64,000 bases of DNA from Brevundimonas goettingensis (lineage in GTDB: Bacteria; Pseudomonadota; Alphaproteobacteria; Caulobacterales; Caulobacteraceae): contig NZ_CP062222.1 of the NCBI RefSeq assembly GCF_017487405.1, positions 667,001 through 731,000 on the forward strand. Direction: 5' to 3'. The notes beneath the pieces are model-generated. The model searched no databases, was not told where the DNA came from, and worked only from the letters and a program-made list of their open reading frames with translations. The first letter of the stretch is position 1; each line of letters begins with the position of its first letter. The position numbers were made by a program, and so were the translations under genes. Positions 54,992-63,192 of the stretch are shown here, in pieces.

Positions 54992-55272
54992 GGTTCAGGG
55001 TCAGGCTGACCCGTGCGGCCGAGTTTGACCTGATCAGATTGGCCGCCTTCCTTGAAGAGTTCTCAAGCGAGACCGCCGATAGAGGGCGGGGTGTTCTACG
55101 CGCCGCGATCGACTCCTTGGCTGAGATGCCGGAACGTGTGAACCGGGTTCCCGGCGGCGACTACCGCGATCTGATCGCGCCCTTCGTAGCAGCGGGCTAC
55201 GCCGTGCGGTTCCGGATCGAGGGGGAGGCGGTGGTAATCGTGCGCATCTTCCATACCCGCGAGGATCGCTGA
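54988..55272 (+). CDS. ParE/RelE-superfamily toxin
   Basis: A 94-residue protein of the ParE/RelE fold: [20 protein letters not shown] at the start, then a helical hairpin and the sheet [20 protein letters not shown] with the terminal arginine (REDR). ParE members inhibit gyrase, RelE members cut mRNA; this sequence looks more ParE-like (long N-terminal helix, RIFHTRxDR end). Coupled to its antitoxin; expression may respond to DNA damage through the LexA box upstream. Confidence 0.85.
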   Translation: MRFRVRLTRAAEFDLIRLAAFLEEFSSETADRGRGVLRAAIDSLAEMPERVNRVPGGDYRDLIAPFVAAGYAVRFRIEGEAVVIVRIFHTREDR

Positions 55273-55341
55273 ACCCGCTTCCGCAACCGATTGGCGAGCT
55301 TCAAGGCTTCTGCCAAGGTGGCGGTCGAGGGGGAGCTCAAC

Positions 55342-55869
55342 ATGTTCAACTATCGTTCGGCGGCCGTGGCCGTTTGCGCCGCGATGGCGGTTTCGGGGTG
55401 CGGCGTCGCGCCCGCGATGAAGCCCAATGTTGAACGGGACGCTGAGGCTGACGCCCTGCTGGCCGACATCAGCGCCGGCAATGCGGACGCGGTCCTGGCC
55501 CGGATGTCTTCGGAGAACTCGCCGGGCCAGATACGTGCCCAGTTGCCCGTCCTCAAGACGCTTGTGCCCACCGGGGCCGTTCCGGCCGGAACCACCGGCG
55601 GCTGGCGCGCAAACGTCGGGACGGCGGGTTCGACCTATGAGCTGAACCGGATCTATGAATATCCGGACCGCACCCTGGCCCTGGCTGTCCTGTTCAAGAA
55701 GGAGGGCGAGGCCTGGAAGGTGTTCCGCTTCAACCTCAATGTGACCCTTAAGGAAGGCGCGACGCCGCCGGCGCTGCCCGCGCCCGGTGAGGAGAAGAGC
55801 AGCGAGGAGAAGGCTCCCGAGCCGCTGGTCATTCCGGTGGAGCCGAAGCCCAAACCGAACGCCGCCTGA
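55342..55869 (+). CDS. Predicted lipoprotein, unrecognised family
   Basis: A 175-residue protein with lipoprotein signal (VCAAMAVSGC, lipobox Cys20). The body (about 30-140) is a small alpha/beta domain (ADALLADISAGNADAVLARM; GWRANVGTAGSTYELNRIYE; TLALAVLFKKEGEAWKVFRF) reminiscent of the NTF2-like/DUF4864-type lipoproteins. The tail is proline- and glutamate-rich. A GGGAG site precedes the ATG at 55342. Convergent with the next gene, stops back to back. Confidence 0.78.
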   Translation: MFNYRSAAVAVCAAMAVSGCGVAPAMKPNVERDAEADALLADISAGNADAVLARMSSENSPGQIRAQLPVLKTLVPTGAVPAGTTGGWRANVGTAGSTYELNRIYEYPDRTLALAVLFKKEGEAWKVFRFNLNVTLKEGATPPALPAPGEEKSSEEKAPEPLVIPVEPKPKPNAA

Positions 55870-56316
55870 TCAGATCGCCGGCGCCGACAGGAAATCGCCG
55901 ACGTTGAGGGTGATGGTGCAGCGGTAGTCGCCGGCGTTGTCGGTGGAGCAGTCGTCGAGGCCGTAGGGGTTGCGGACGATCTTCTGGGTGTAGCGCCAGG
56001 TGCGGCCCTCGGCGACGACCTCGGAGCCGCCGCCGGTCGAGGCCCAGGCGGCGAGGGCGTCGTAGAAGGCGCGGGCCGGGGCACCGGCGCAGGTCAGGCG
56101 CAGCAGTTCGACGCCCGGCTCCTTCTCATAGGTCCCGGCGGCGACCGAGGCGGCGAGGCAGTCGGCATAGAGCCTTGCATGCGGCGGGGCCGGTTCGCCC
56201 GGGGTGCGGATGACTGTCGGCGGGCCTGAAGGCGCGTCGTCGCCGCCGCCGAGAGTGACGCAGCCCGACACGGTCAGGCCGGCGGCGATACAGGTGATCA
56301 GGGGCGTCAGGCGCAT
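55870..56316 (-). CDS. Predicted lipoprotein, unrecognised family
   Basis: A 148-residue lipoprotein (MRLTPLITCIAAGLTVSGC, lipobox Cys19). The mature part (about 40-148) has four further cysteines (LYADCLAAS, RLTCAGAP, DDCSTDNAG, YRCTITLN), which could form two disulfides. A conserved-looking RTWRYTQKIVRNPYGLDDC segment stands out. Family unknown. Back-to-back stop with the preceding plus-strand gene. Confidence 0.78.
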   Translation of the reverse strand: MRLTPLITCIAAGLTVSGCVTLGGGDDAPSGPPTVIRTPGEPAPPHARLYADCLAASVAAGTYEKEPGVELLRLTCAGAPARAFYDALAAWASTGGGSEVVAEGRTWRYTQKIVRNPYGLDDCSTDNAGDYRCTITLNVGDFLSAPAI

Positions 56317-56445
56317 GGGGGAGTCCTCCTCAATGGCTCAGCCTGTCACAGAGCCGTGTTCGCCGCCAGCGGGGCGTCGCACTTGCGTAACGGTCCCGGA
56401 CGCGCCATCCTTCCTGTCTGAGTTTGTTCAGGAGGCTCGACCGTC

Positions 56446-56574
56446 ATGATCATCGCACTGGAAATCGGCACCGCCCTTTCCCTCGTCGCCATGATCGCGG
56501 TCTATGTCTCGAACCTCCCCAAGCCCAAGCGCGTCCCCATCCGGGTACGCAATCGCGGACCGCATCAGCGCTGA
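56446..56574 (+). CDS. Small membrane protein, 42 residues, overlapping an ABC-F gene
   Basis: Reads MIIALEIGTALSLVAMIAV, then YVSNLPKPKRVPIRVRNRG to PHQR: one membrane helix (about 3-23) and a strongly basic tail. An AGGAGG-like site (CAGGAGG) precedes the ATG by 9 bases. It overlaps the ABC-F gene start by 71 bases in another frame. The good ribosome site and the helix-plus-basic-tail plan favour a real gene, perhaps a leader affecting ABC-F translation. Confidence 0.55.
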   Translation: MIIALEIGTALSLVAMIAVYVSNLPKPKRVPIRVRNRGPHQR

Positions 56575-58174
56575 CACGCCTGACGGCCGCCGTCTCTTCG
56601 ACAATCTGAGCCTCGCCTTCGGGCGTGAGCGCACCGGCCTGGTGGGCCGCAACGGCGTGGGCAAGTCCACGCTTCTGCGCATCCTCGCGGGGGAGCATCC
56701 GCCGTCCGGCGGGACGCTCGCGCGCGCCGGTACTGTGGGCATGCTGGACCAGAGGCATGAACCAGGACCGCACGAGCGCGTGGCCGAGACGCTCGGCGTC
56801 GGGGCGGGCGTGGCTGTGCTGGACCGGGTGCTGGCCGGAGAGGGGACCGAAGCGGATCTGGCCGAGGCCGATTGGACGTTGAGCGAGCGGATCGAGGACG
56901 CCTTGGGTCAGGTCGGCTTGGCCGGACTGGCGCTGGATCGGCTGTCCTCGGGGCTCAGCGGCGGGGAGCTGACGCGGCTGAGGCTGGCGGGGCTGCTGAT
57001 CGCCCGGCCGGACCTGCTGCTGCTGGACGAGCCGACCAACCATCTGGACGCGGATGCGCGCAAGATCGTCGCCGAGGTGCTGGGCCGCTGGAAGGGCGGG
57101 GCGGTGGTGGTCAGTCACGACCGCGACCTGCTACGCCGGATGGACCGGATCGTCGAGCTGTCGAGCCTGGGCGCGGCCGTCCATGGCGGGAACTACGACC
57201 TCTACGCCGAGCAGAAGGCGGCCGAGCGGGCGGCGGCCCGGCGGGATCTGGCTTCGGCCGAGCGCGAGGTCGACCGGGCCGCGCGCGAGGGCCGGGTTGC
57301 GGCGGAGAAGAAGGCGCGGCGCGACCGGGCGGGCCGGGCCTATGCCGCCAGCGGCTCGGCGCCGAAGATCGTCCTGGGCATGATGGCCGAGCGGGCCGAG
57401 GTCTCGGGCGCGCGCGAGAGCGGGCTGGCCGAACGCCGGACCGAGGCGGCGGAGCAGGCCCTGGGCGAGGCCCAGGCGCGGGTCGAGCGGGTGCGGGAGC
57501 TGTCCATCCCGCTGCCGCCGACCGGGCTGGCCGCGGGGCGGACCGTGCTGACCATGAGCGGGGCGGCCTGGGATGCACCCGACGGAAGACGCATCGTCGG
57601 ACCGGTCGATCTCAGCCTGACCGGGCCGCGCCGGGTGGCGATCACCGGGCCGAACGGGGCGGGGAAGACGACCCTGCTGAAGCTGGCGGCGGGCCTGCTG
57701 GAGCCGACGGCGGGGACGGTCGAGCGGCCAGTACGGGCGGCGCTGCTGGATCAGGAGACCAGCCTGCTGAGGCCGGAGGAGACGGTGGTCGAGGCCTTCC
57801 TGAGGCTCAACCCCGGGGCGACGCCGAACGCCGCGCGGGCGGCTCTGGCGCGCTTCCTGTTCCGCAACACGGCGGGCGACCGCGTCGTCGGGACCCTGTC
57901 CGGGGGCGAGCGGCTGAGGGCGGGGCTGGCCTGTGTGATGGGCGGCGAGAATCCTAGTCAACTGTTGATTCTGGACGAGCCGACCAACCATCTGGACCTC
58001 GACGCCGTGACGGGGGTGGAGGCGGCGCTGCAGGCTTGGGACGGCGCACTGCTGGTCGTCAGCCACGACCCGGCCTTCCTTGCGGCGATCGGGGCGGAGG
58101 TGGAAAAAACCATTGCACTCGAGTGCAATGCCGGAAGTCATTCCTTAGATATTGGCGATACGCGTTTGATCTAA
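56504..58174 (+). CDS. ABC-F family ATPase
   Basis: Soluble duplicated ABC ATPase (556 residues) of the ribosome-associated ABC-F group. Domain 1: LVGRNGVGKSTLLRIL (about 46), LSGGELTRLRLAG and LLLLDEPTNHLD. Domain 2: ITGPNGAGKTTLLKLAAG (about 380), LSGGERLRAGLA and LLILDEPTNHLD. A charged, arginine-rich linker separates them. No membrane part, so it is a translation or antibiotic-tolerance factor, not a transporter. The ATG at 56504 lacks a clear ribosome site and lies in the small gene before it. The last 16 residues (after TIALE) are not family-like. Confidence 0.88.
   Translation: MSRTSPSPSASPSGYAIADRISADTPDGRRLFDNLSLAFGRERTGLVGRNGVGKSTLLRILAGEHPPSGGTLARAGTVGMLDQRHEPGPHERVAETLGVGAGVAVLDRVLAGEGTEADLAEADWTLSERIEDALGQVGLAGLALDRLSSGLSGGELTRLRLAGLLIARPDLLLLDEPTNHLDADARKIVAEVLGRWKGGAVVVSHDRDLLRRMDRIVELSSLGAAVHGGNYDLYAEQKAAERAAARRDLASAEREVDRAAREGRVAAEKKARRDRAGRAYAASGSAPKIVLGMMAERAEVSGARESGLAERRTEAAEQALGEAQARVERVRELSIPLPPTGLAAGRTVLTMSGAAWDAPDGRRIVGPVDLSLTGPRRVAITGPNGAGKTTLLKLAAGLLEPTAGTVERPVRAALLDQETSLLRPEETVVEAFLRLNPGATPNAARAALARFLFRNTAGDRVVGTLSGGERLRAGLACVMGGENPSQLLILDEPTNHLDLDAVTGVEAALQAWDGALLVVSHDPAFLAAIGAEVEKTIALECNAGSHSLDIGDTRLI
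58111..58130. repeat. 20-bp perfect palindrome near the ABC-F 3' end
   Basis: CATTGCACTCGAGTGCAATG is fully self-complementary. It lies inside the reading frame, 44 bases before the stop, and is translated as the transition from the family-like end to an extra tail. It could be a regulator site or part of an mRNA hairpin. Confidence 0.8.
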
Positions 58175-58376
58175 AATCGGTTTCTGAATACAAAACCCTG
58201 AATGGCCTTTGCACTCGCGCGCAGCGGGGTGCATCCGGCGGGCGGCGATGTCAAAGACCCGAGGCGAATACTGTACGCCCGCCACGGGCTATGCCTAGCC
58301 GAATGCCGCCGGGATCGCTCAGGGCCTTGAATGACCGGGATTTCCCCGGCCGGCGTCTGCCAAGCTGAACGGTGGC

Positions 58377-59960
58377 TCAACCCCAGCTGGCGACGGCGCC
58401 CTTGCGGCGGACGGGCGCCGAGGAGGTTTGCAGGATGGTGCGGGGCTCGGCCTCGGCCTTGCCGTAGAGCCAGCCCTGGGCGTAGTCGACGCCGAGGCCG
58501 CGCAGGATTTCGGCGGTGGACTCTGTCTCGACGAACTCGGCGATCGTGGTCAGGCTCAGCGAGCCGCACAATTCGACCAGATGGCTGACGACGGTGCGCG
58601 CCTTGGGATCCCGGTCCAGGCCCTGGATGAATTTGCCGTCGATCTTGACCGTGTCGACCGACAGGCCGTGGATGTATTCGAGCGAGGCGGCGCCGGCGCC
58701 GAAGTCGTCGATGCACAGTTTGATGCCGGCGTCGCGCAGGGCGCCGAGGCGACGGTTGGCGGCGGCGATGTCGGCCAGGGCGGCGGACTCGGTGATCTCG
58801 ACGATCAGGCGGCGGCGCTCGTCCGGCGCGGCGGCCGTCATCTTGAGCAGGGCCTCGACATAGGCGTCGCTGGCCAGGGAGGCGCCCGAGACGTTGATGG
58901 CGATCTTGAGCAGGCCCGAGCCCGGCTTGCGCAGCCGCTGCAGCGCCTTTTCGGCCACGGCCAGATCGAAGCTCTCGATCAGGGCCAGCTCCTCGGCCAT
59001 GCGGATGGTGTTGACCGGGCTGGCGTCGGCGTTGAAGCGCGACAGGGCCTCGAAATGGTGCACGGCGCCGGTCTTGAGGTCGACGATCGGCTGGTAATGC
59101 AGGTGGAAGGCGCGGGCCTTGACCAGGGCGCGGAAGCTCTCGGCCTCCTGCATGGTGCGGGCCATGGCGGAGTTGAAGGCGGCGTCCGGATTGTTGAGGC
59201 CGCCGTCGGCCAGGCAGCCCTCGACCGTGAAGCGCAGGGCGCGCAGGGCGTTGACCGGCGGGCAGTTCGGCAGGTTCGAAGTGGCGCCGGTGACAGACAG
59301 CTCCAGCCCCTCGCTGCGTACGGCCTCGCGCACCTCGCCGACCAGATCGCGCTTGTCGTCGCGGTCACGCAGCAGGGCGTAGCGTTCGGGCGTCAGACGG
59401 GCGGCCGTGGCGCCGTCGAGGGAGGCGGACTGCAGCGTGGCCTCGACGCGGGCCGTGGCGCGCAGGGCGTCGGAGCCGAGCGCTGACAGGCCACCGATGT
59501 CGATGAAGGAGACGGAGAAGGGCCCGCTGTCCGGATCGCTGAGCAGCCCCTTGGCGGTGTCCAGGAACCCGGCGGAATCGAGCACCGGCGGGACCTCGTC
59601 CGGCACGCTGGAGAAGACCGGCCCCTCATAGTTGATCGAGCAGGAGATGTTCGGCGCCAGGTCCGGCAGCATGAAGGCGCGGAAGGTGGCGCGGCGGACC
59701 TTGCCGTCGCCGCAGGCCAGAAGCAGGGGCACTGCGCTGGTGCGGGCGCCGGGCTTGAGGACCTCCATGGCGCGCGCCAGGATCTTGCCGCCGCCGGGCG
59801 CCAGACGGTCGGCGAAGGGCCGGCCCTGGAAGACTTCCGGACCCATGCCGACAGCCGGGCCCATGCCGAGCGCCATGGCGACGAGGCCATCCGGCGACAG
59901 CTCGACCAGCAGGTCGGCCGACGCGAAGGCGAATCCCAGGAGGCGTTTGCGGATTTCCAT
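58377..59960 (-). CDS. EAL-domain c-di-GMP phosphodiesterase
   Basis: A 527-residue signalling protein. The N-terminal ~100 residues look PAS-like (FAFASADLLVELSPDGLVAM). A middle section (about 150-215) has GGDEF-like spacing without the motif. The EAL domain (about 285-520) keeps the expected residues: HFEALSRFN, INVSGASL, VEITES, CIDDFGAGAASLEYIH, VKIDGKF, IAEFVETES and YAQGWLYGK. It should therefore hydrolyse c-di-GMP. It lies 87 bases downstream of the flagellar cluster on the same strand, suggesting a link to motility. Confidence 0.88.
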   Translation of the reverse strand: MEIRKRLLGFAFASADLLVELSPDGLVAMALGMGPAVGMGPEVFQGRPFADRLAPGGGKILARAMEVLKPGARTSAVPLLLACGDGKVRRATFRAFMLPDLAPNISCSINYEGPVFSSVPDEVPPVLDSAGFLDTAKGLLSDPDSGPFSVSFIDIGGLSALGSDALRATARVEATLQSASLDGATAARLTPERYALLRDRDDKRDLVGEVREAVRSEGLELSVTGATSNLPNCPPVNALRALRFTVEGCLADGGLNNPDAAFNSAMARTMQEAESFRALVKARAFHLHYQPIVDLKTGAVHHFEALSRFNADASPVNTIRMAEELALIESFDLAVAEKALQRLRKPGSGLLKIAINVSGASLASDAYVEALLKMTAAAPDERRRLIVEITESAALADIAAANRRLGALRDAGIKLCIDDFGAGAASLEYIHGLSVDTVKIDGKFIQGLDRDPKARTVVSHLVELCGSLSLTTIAEFVETESTAEILRGLGVDYAQGWLYGKAEAEPRTILQTSSAPVRRKGAVASWG

Positions 59961-60047
59961 ACCCCGACCCTAGATGACGAGGCCTTAAGGCTTCGCCGCA
60001 TCGGCAGGGTTAACGGCAGGAAAACCGCTGATCGTTGAGCGGCTTTA

Positions 60048-60485
60048 TCAGGCGCTGCGGTTCAGGGTGATGGCGCGGCCGTCGCCGGCGGTGGCCCGGC
60101 CCGAGGCGCCGTAGCCCGTGCCCATGGCGCGCGAGGCGGCGACCTCTCCGGCGATGGTCTGGACCAGGCCTTCGGAGATGATCCGGGCGGCCTCGACCGC
60201 GACCGAGTGCTTGGCCAGGACGGTGTTGAACCGCTCGGTCGCCTTGACCAGGCGGATGCGCTCGCTGGACGGGGCGGCGGACAGGATTGCCGGGTTGGCC
60301 TTCACTTGGGCCGACTCGCGACGGTACTGGTTGGCCAGTTCCTGGGTGACGGGCAGGCTGGCGACGACGTCCTGGGGCCGACGTTCGGCGAAGGCGCGGG
60401 TCTCGACTTCGAGGCGGCCGGTCAGGGTCTCGGTCAGTTCGGTCAGGTGGCGGGCGGCGGACGTGGCGGTGTGGGCGTCGGTCAT
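60048..60485 (-). CDS. Flagellar cluster protein, FlgN/FlbY-like
   Basis: A 145-residue, largely helical soluble protein (LTELTETLTGRLEVETRAFA; ATERFNTVLAKHSVAVEAAR) of the size and helical-hairpin plan of FlgN-type flagellar export chaperones. It occupies the position of Caulobacter flbY, next to a rod-binding protein and flgI. The ATG overlaps the preceding stop (ATGA). Assigned from context and fold type; the exact name is uncertain. Confidence 0.65.
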   Translation of the reverse strand: MTDAHTATSAARHLTELTETLTGRLEVETRAFAERRPQDVVASLPVTQELANQYRRESAQVKANPAILSAAPSSERIRLVKATERFNTVLAKHSVAVEAARIISEGLVQTIAGEVAASRAMGTGYGASGRATAGDGRAITLNRSA

Positions 60486-60820
60486 TGCCGGGCCTCCTGC
60501 ATCTTGAGCATTTCAGACATGATGGATCCGCTCAGGCCGATTCCGCCGGCCTTGACCGTCTGTTTGGCCATGGCGTCGATCATGAAGCTGCGCCAGGTGC
60601 CCTCGGCTTCGCCGCCGCCGAAGGGGCCGTCGGTCGACAGGCCCTGGAACATCGGCTTGAGCATCTCCGACAGGAAGGAGGCCTCGAAGTCCTCGGCGGT
60701 CTTCTTGATCTGGGCGCGGCGGGCGTCGCTGATGGTGGAGCCGGCGCCCGCGCCGGTGGGGGCGGTCGGGGCGGGGGTCAGGAAGCCGGCGGGGGCGGAG
60801 ACGGCGGAGAGGTCGCTCAT
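60482..60820 (-). CDS. flgJ: FlgJ-like rod-binding protein (no muramidase domain)
   Basis: A 112-residue protein of the FlgJ N-terminal/rod-binding type: KTAEDFEASFLSEMLKPMFQ, then GLSTDGPFGGGEAEGTWRSF, then AKQTVKAGGIGLSGSIMSEM with LKMQEA. It caps or guides the flagellar rod. The peptidoglycan hydrolase half found in enterobacterial FlgJ is absent, as is common in alphaproteobacteria. The ATG at 60820 is preferred; a GTG at 60826 overlaps the flgI stop. Confidence 0.85.
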   Translation of the reverse strand: MSDLSAVSAPAGFLTPAPTAPTGAGAGSTISDARRAQIKKTAEDFEASFLSEMLKPMFQGLSTDGPFGGGEAEGTWRSFMIDAMAKQTVKAGGIGLSGSIMSEMLKMQEARQ

Positions 60821-60822
60821 GC

Positions 60823-61938
60823 TCACATGACCTCGATTTCAGCCTGGAGGGCGCCGGCCGACTTGATGGCCTGGAGGATGGAGATCATGTCGCGCGGCGA
60901 GACGCCCAGGGCGTTCAGGCCGTTGACCAGGGTCGAGAGCGAGGTCGAGCCGTTGACGATGCGCATCTCGCGGCCGAGCTCTTCTTCCACATTGACGGTG
61001 GAGGAGGGGACGACGGCGGTCTGGCCCTGGCTGAAGGGCGCCGGCTGGCTGACCTGCGGGTTCTCCTGCACCGAGATGGTCAGATTGCCCTGCGCGATCG
61101 CGACGGTGGAGATGCGGACCGCCTCACCCATGACGATGACGCCGTTGACCTCGTCGATGATGACCTTGGCCGGGGCGTCGACCGCGACCGGGATGTTCTC
61201 GAGGCGGCTGATGAAGCCCGCCATGCCCAACTGGGCCGGGGCGCGCAGGGCGACGACCGAGCCGTTCTCGGCCAGGGCCGACTGGGGGAAGGACTGGTTG
61301 ATGGCGGCGGCGATACGCTGGGCCGTGGTGAAGTCCGGATTGCGCAGGGTCAGGCGAACCTCGGGCATCGAATCGAGGTTGAAGCCGGTCTCACGCTCGA
61401 CCGTGGCGCCCGAGGCGATGCGGCCGGCGGTGGGGACGCCGCGCGTCACCGAGGAGCCCGAGGCGCCGCCGCCCGAGACCGCGCCGGTCTGAACCGAGCC
61501 TTGCGCCACCGCATAGACTTCGCCGTCCGCGCCCTGGAGGCTGGTGACCAGCAGGGTGCCGCCCAGCAGGCTCTTGGCGTCGCACATGCTGGAGACGGCG
61601 ACGTCGATGCGCGAGCCGGGGGTCGAGAAGGGCGGCAGCTCGGCCGTCACCATGATGGCCGCCATGTTCTTGGAGTTGGCGTTTGCCCCGCGGATGTTGA
61701 CGCCGAGGCGCTCGGTCATCCCTTCCAGCGACTGGCGGGTGAAGGGGCAGTTGCGAAGGCTGTCGCCCGTGCCGTTCAGGCCGACGACCAGGCCGTAGCC
61801 GACCAGCTGGTTGGAGCGAACGCCCTCGATGGAGGCGATGTCCTTGATCCGCGACTGGGCGTCGGCGGCGGTCGCGCCCGTCAGCGCGGCCAGTCCGATC
61901 AGGACGGGAGCGAAGAGGACGGCAAGACGTTTCGACAT
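60823..61938 (-). CDS. flgI: Flagellar P-ring protein
   Basis: Periplasmic P-ring subunit of the flagellar basal body, 371 residues. Signal peptide (VLIGLAALTGATAADAQ), then the characteristic start SRIKDIASIEGVRSNQLVGY, then GLVVGLNGTGDSLR, MAAIMVTAELPPFSTPGSRI and the late SEQ-region LSTLVNGLNALGVSPRDMIS. An ORF start at 62010 lies further upstream, but MSKRLAVLF is the natural signal-peptide start. A sigma-54-type promoter lies 34 bases upstream. First gene of the flgI-flgJ-flbY cluster. Confidence 0.94.
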   Translation of the reverse strand: MSKRLAVLFAPVLIGLAALTGATAADAQSRIKDIASIEGVRSNQLVGYGLVVGLNGTGDSLRNCPFTRQSLEGMTERLGVNIRGANANSKNMAAIMVTAELPPFSTPGSRIDVAVSSMCDAKSLLGGTLLVTSLQGADGEVYAVAQGSVQTGAVSGGGASGSSVTRGVPTAGRIASGATVERETGFNLDSMPEVRLTLRNPDFTTAQRIAAAINQSFPQSALAENGSVVALRAPAQLGMAGFISRLENIPVAVDAPAKVIIDEVNGVIVMGEAVRISTVAIAQGNLTISVQENPQVSQPAPFSQGQTAVVPSSTVNVEEELGREMRIVNGSTSLSTLVNGLNALGVSPRDMISILQAIKSAGALQAEIEVM

Positions 61939-61971
61939 CGGGGGTAATCCTGACTGTGACCCGAAACACGA

Positions 61972-61987
61972 TGCGAAGATCGTGCCG
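61972..61987 (-). promoter_or_regulatory. Sigma-54-type promoter for flgI
   Basis: On the minus strand the site reads CGGCACGATCTTCGCA against consensus TGGCACG-N4-TTGCA. The invariant GG and GC are exactly 10 bases apart. Predicted start of transcription near 61961, giving a 5' leader of about 23 bases. Flagellar basal-body genes of Caulobacter are known sigma-54 targets. Confidence 0.75.
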
Positions 61988-62118
61988 AATTGAAAGTTCA
62001 ATGTTTTCAATGATCGAATGGTCAGGCTTGCCGTTCAGGGCGGCAGATTCTGCCCGCCCGTTAACCAAACAGTCACCGTGATCCGGCGAGGATCAGCCAT
62101 GTTCCGGAGCGTTTGCCC

Positions 62119-62556
62119 ATGAAGGTCACCGGCCCCACAGGCCCGACGTCGTCGTCCGGCGCCCGCTCCACCAAGGCTGCGGGCGGCTTCAGCCTGTCCC
62201 AGACGGGGGGCTCGGCGCCCGCCACGGCGGCGGCCTCGGCCTCCAGCGCAAGCGGTGTCGCAGGGCTCTCGGCCCTGATGGCCCTGCAGGGCGTCGAGAG
62301 CGCGACCGAGCGCCGGCGTCGGTCGATTCGGCGCGGAAGGGGCCTGCTGGACCGGCTTGACGAGCTCAAATTGGCGATGCTGGGCGGCGACAATGACGCC
62401 GAAGCCCTGGAGCGCCTGAGCCGGTCGCTGCGCGAAGAGCGGCCCGAGGATACACCTGAAGCGCAAAACGAGGGTCTCAGTGGTCTGCTGGATCAGATCG
62501 ATCTGCGCGCGGCGGTTGAACTGGCCAAGGCCGAAGTTCGCCGCAACGCACCATAA
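62119..62556 (+). CDS. fliX: Flagellar assembly regulator FliX
   Basis: Cytoplasmic trans-acting factor that, with FlbD, couples assembly of the early flagellum to late gene expression in Caulobacter. The 145-residue protein starts MKVTGPTGPTSSSGARSTKA and has a low-complexity Ala/Ser region. A conserved C-terminal helical part follows (GLLDRLDELKLAMLGGDNDA; GLSGLLDQIDLRAAVELAK). Divergent from flgI, as in Caulobacter. A TTAACC half-site (62061-62066) lies upstream and may be a CtrA half-site. ATG 62119 chosen; TTG 62113 possible. Confidence 0.9.
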   Translation: MKVTGPTGPTSSSGARSTKAAGGFSLSQTGGSAPATAAASASSASGVAGLSALMALQGVESATERRRRSIRRGRGLLDRLDELKLAMLGGDNDAEALERLSRSLREERPEDTPEAQNEGLSGLLDQIDLRAAVELAKAEVRRNAP

Positions 62557-62739
62557 AACTTCCGAATCATTGAAGTTTTCGCCTGCTGGCTGAGCCTTGT
62601 GATGACAAAATGTCACGCTGGCCCGGTCGCGCGGGTTTTCCCTGATCACGGACGCGCGAACCGCGTTGCCCCGACTCTCGCGTGCGCCTAAAGGCAGTCT
62701 GCGCCACAGGGGGGCGTTTTGTAGAAGAGCGTGAGTGCG

Positions 62740-63174
62740 ATGAACGCAGTTGCGTCCATAACTGCCGAAGAGCCGGTCGCGTACCGGCCTTCCGACGACG
62801 AGCCGTTCATGAACGAACGGCAGCTGGCCTATTTCAAGCACAAGTTGATGGCCTGGCGGGATGATATCCTGCGTGAGTCCAAGGGTACGGTCATCAATCT
62901 GAAGGCCGAGACCGAGAACCATCCGGACCTTGTCGATCGGGCCTCGTCCGAATCCGACCGGGCGCTGGAGCTTCGCACCCGCGACCGCCAGCGCAAGCTG
63001 ATCTCCAAGATCGAGGACGCCCTGCGTCGGATCGAGGACGGCTCGTACGGCTATTGCGAGGACACCGGCGAACCGATCGGCCTGGGCCGACTGGAAGCCC
63101 GCCCGACGGCGACCCTGTCGGTCGAGGCCCAGGAACGCCACGAGCGCCGCGAACGCGTCCACCGCGACGACTGA
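62740..63174 (+). CDS. dksA: RNA polymerase-binding transcription factor DksA (degenerate zinc site)
   Basis: Works with ppGpp in the RNA polymerase secondary channel. The 144-residue protein has YRPSDDEPFMNERQLAYFKH, the coiled coil with its acidic tip (LVDRASSESDRALEL), and the zinc region SYGYCEDTGEPIGLGRLEAR, then PTATLSVEAQERHERR. Only one of the usual four cysteines remains (Cys106), as in other alphaproteobacterial and DksA2-type proteins. ATG 62740 follows a GAAGAG site by 10 bases; GTG 62731 is in frame but too close to it. Confidence 0.92.
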   Translation: MNAVASITAEEPVAYRPSDDEPFMNERQLAYFKHKLMAWRDDILRESKGTVINLKAETENHPDLVDRASSESDRALELRTRDRQRKLISKIEDALRRIEDGSYGYCEDTGEPIGLGRLEARPTATLSVEAQERHERRERVHRDD

Positions 63175-63192
63175 GGGTTCAGGCGGCCCGCT

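Noticed and set aside
62019..62031. TGGTCAGGCTTGC considered as a sigma-54 promoter for fliX
   Set aside because: GG and GC are 8 bases apart, not 10, and sigma-54 needs exact spacing.
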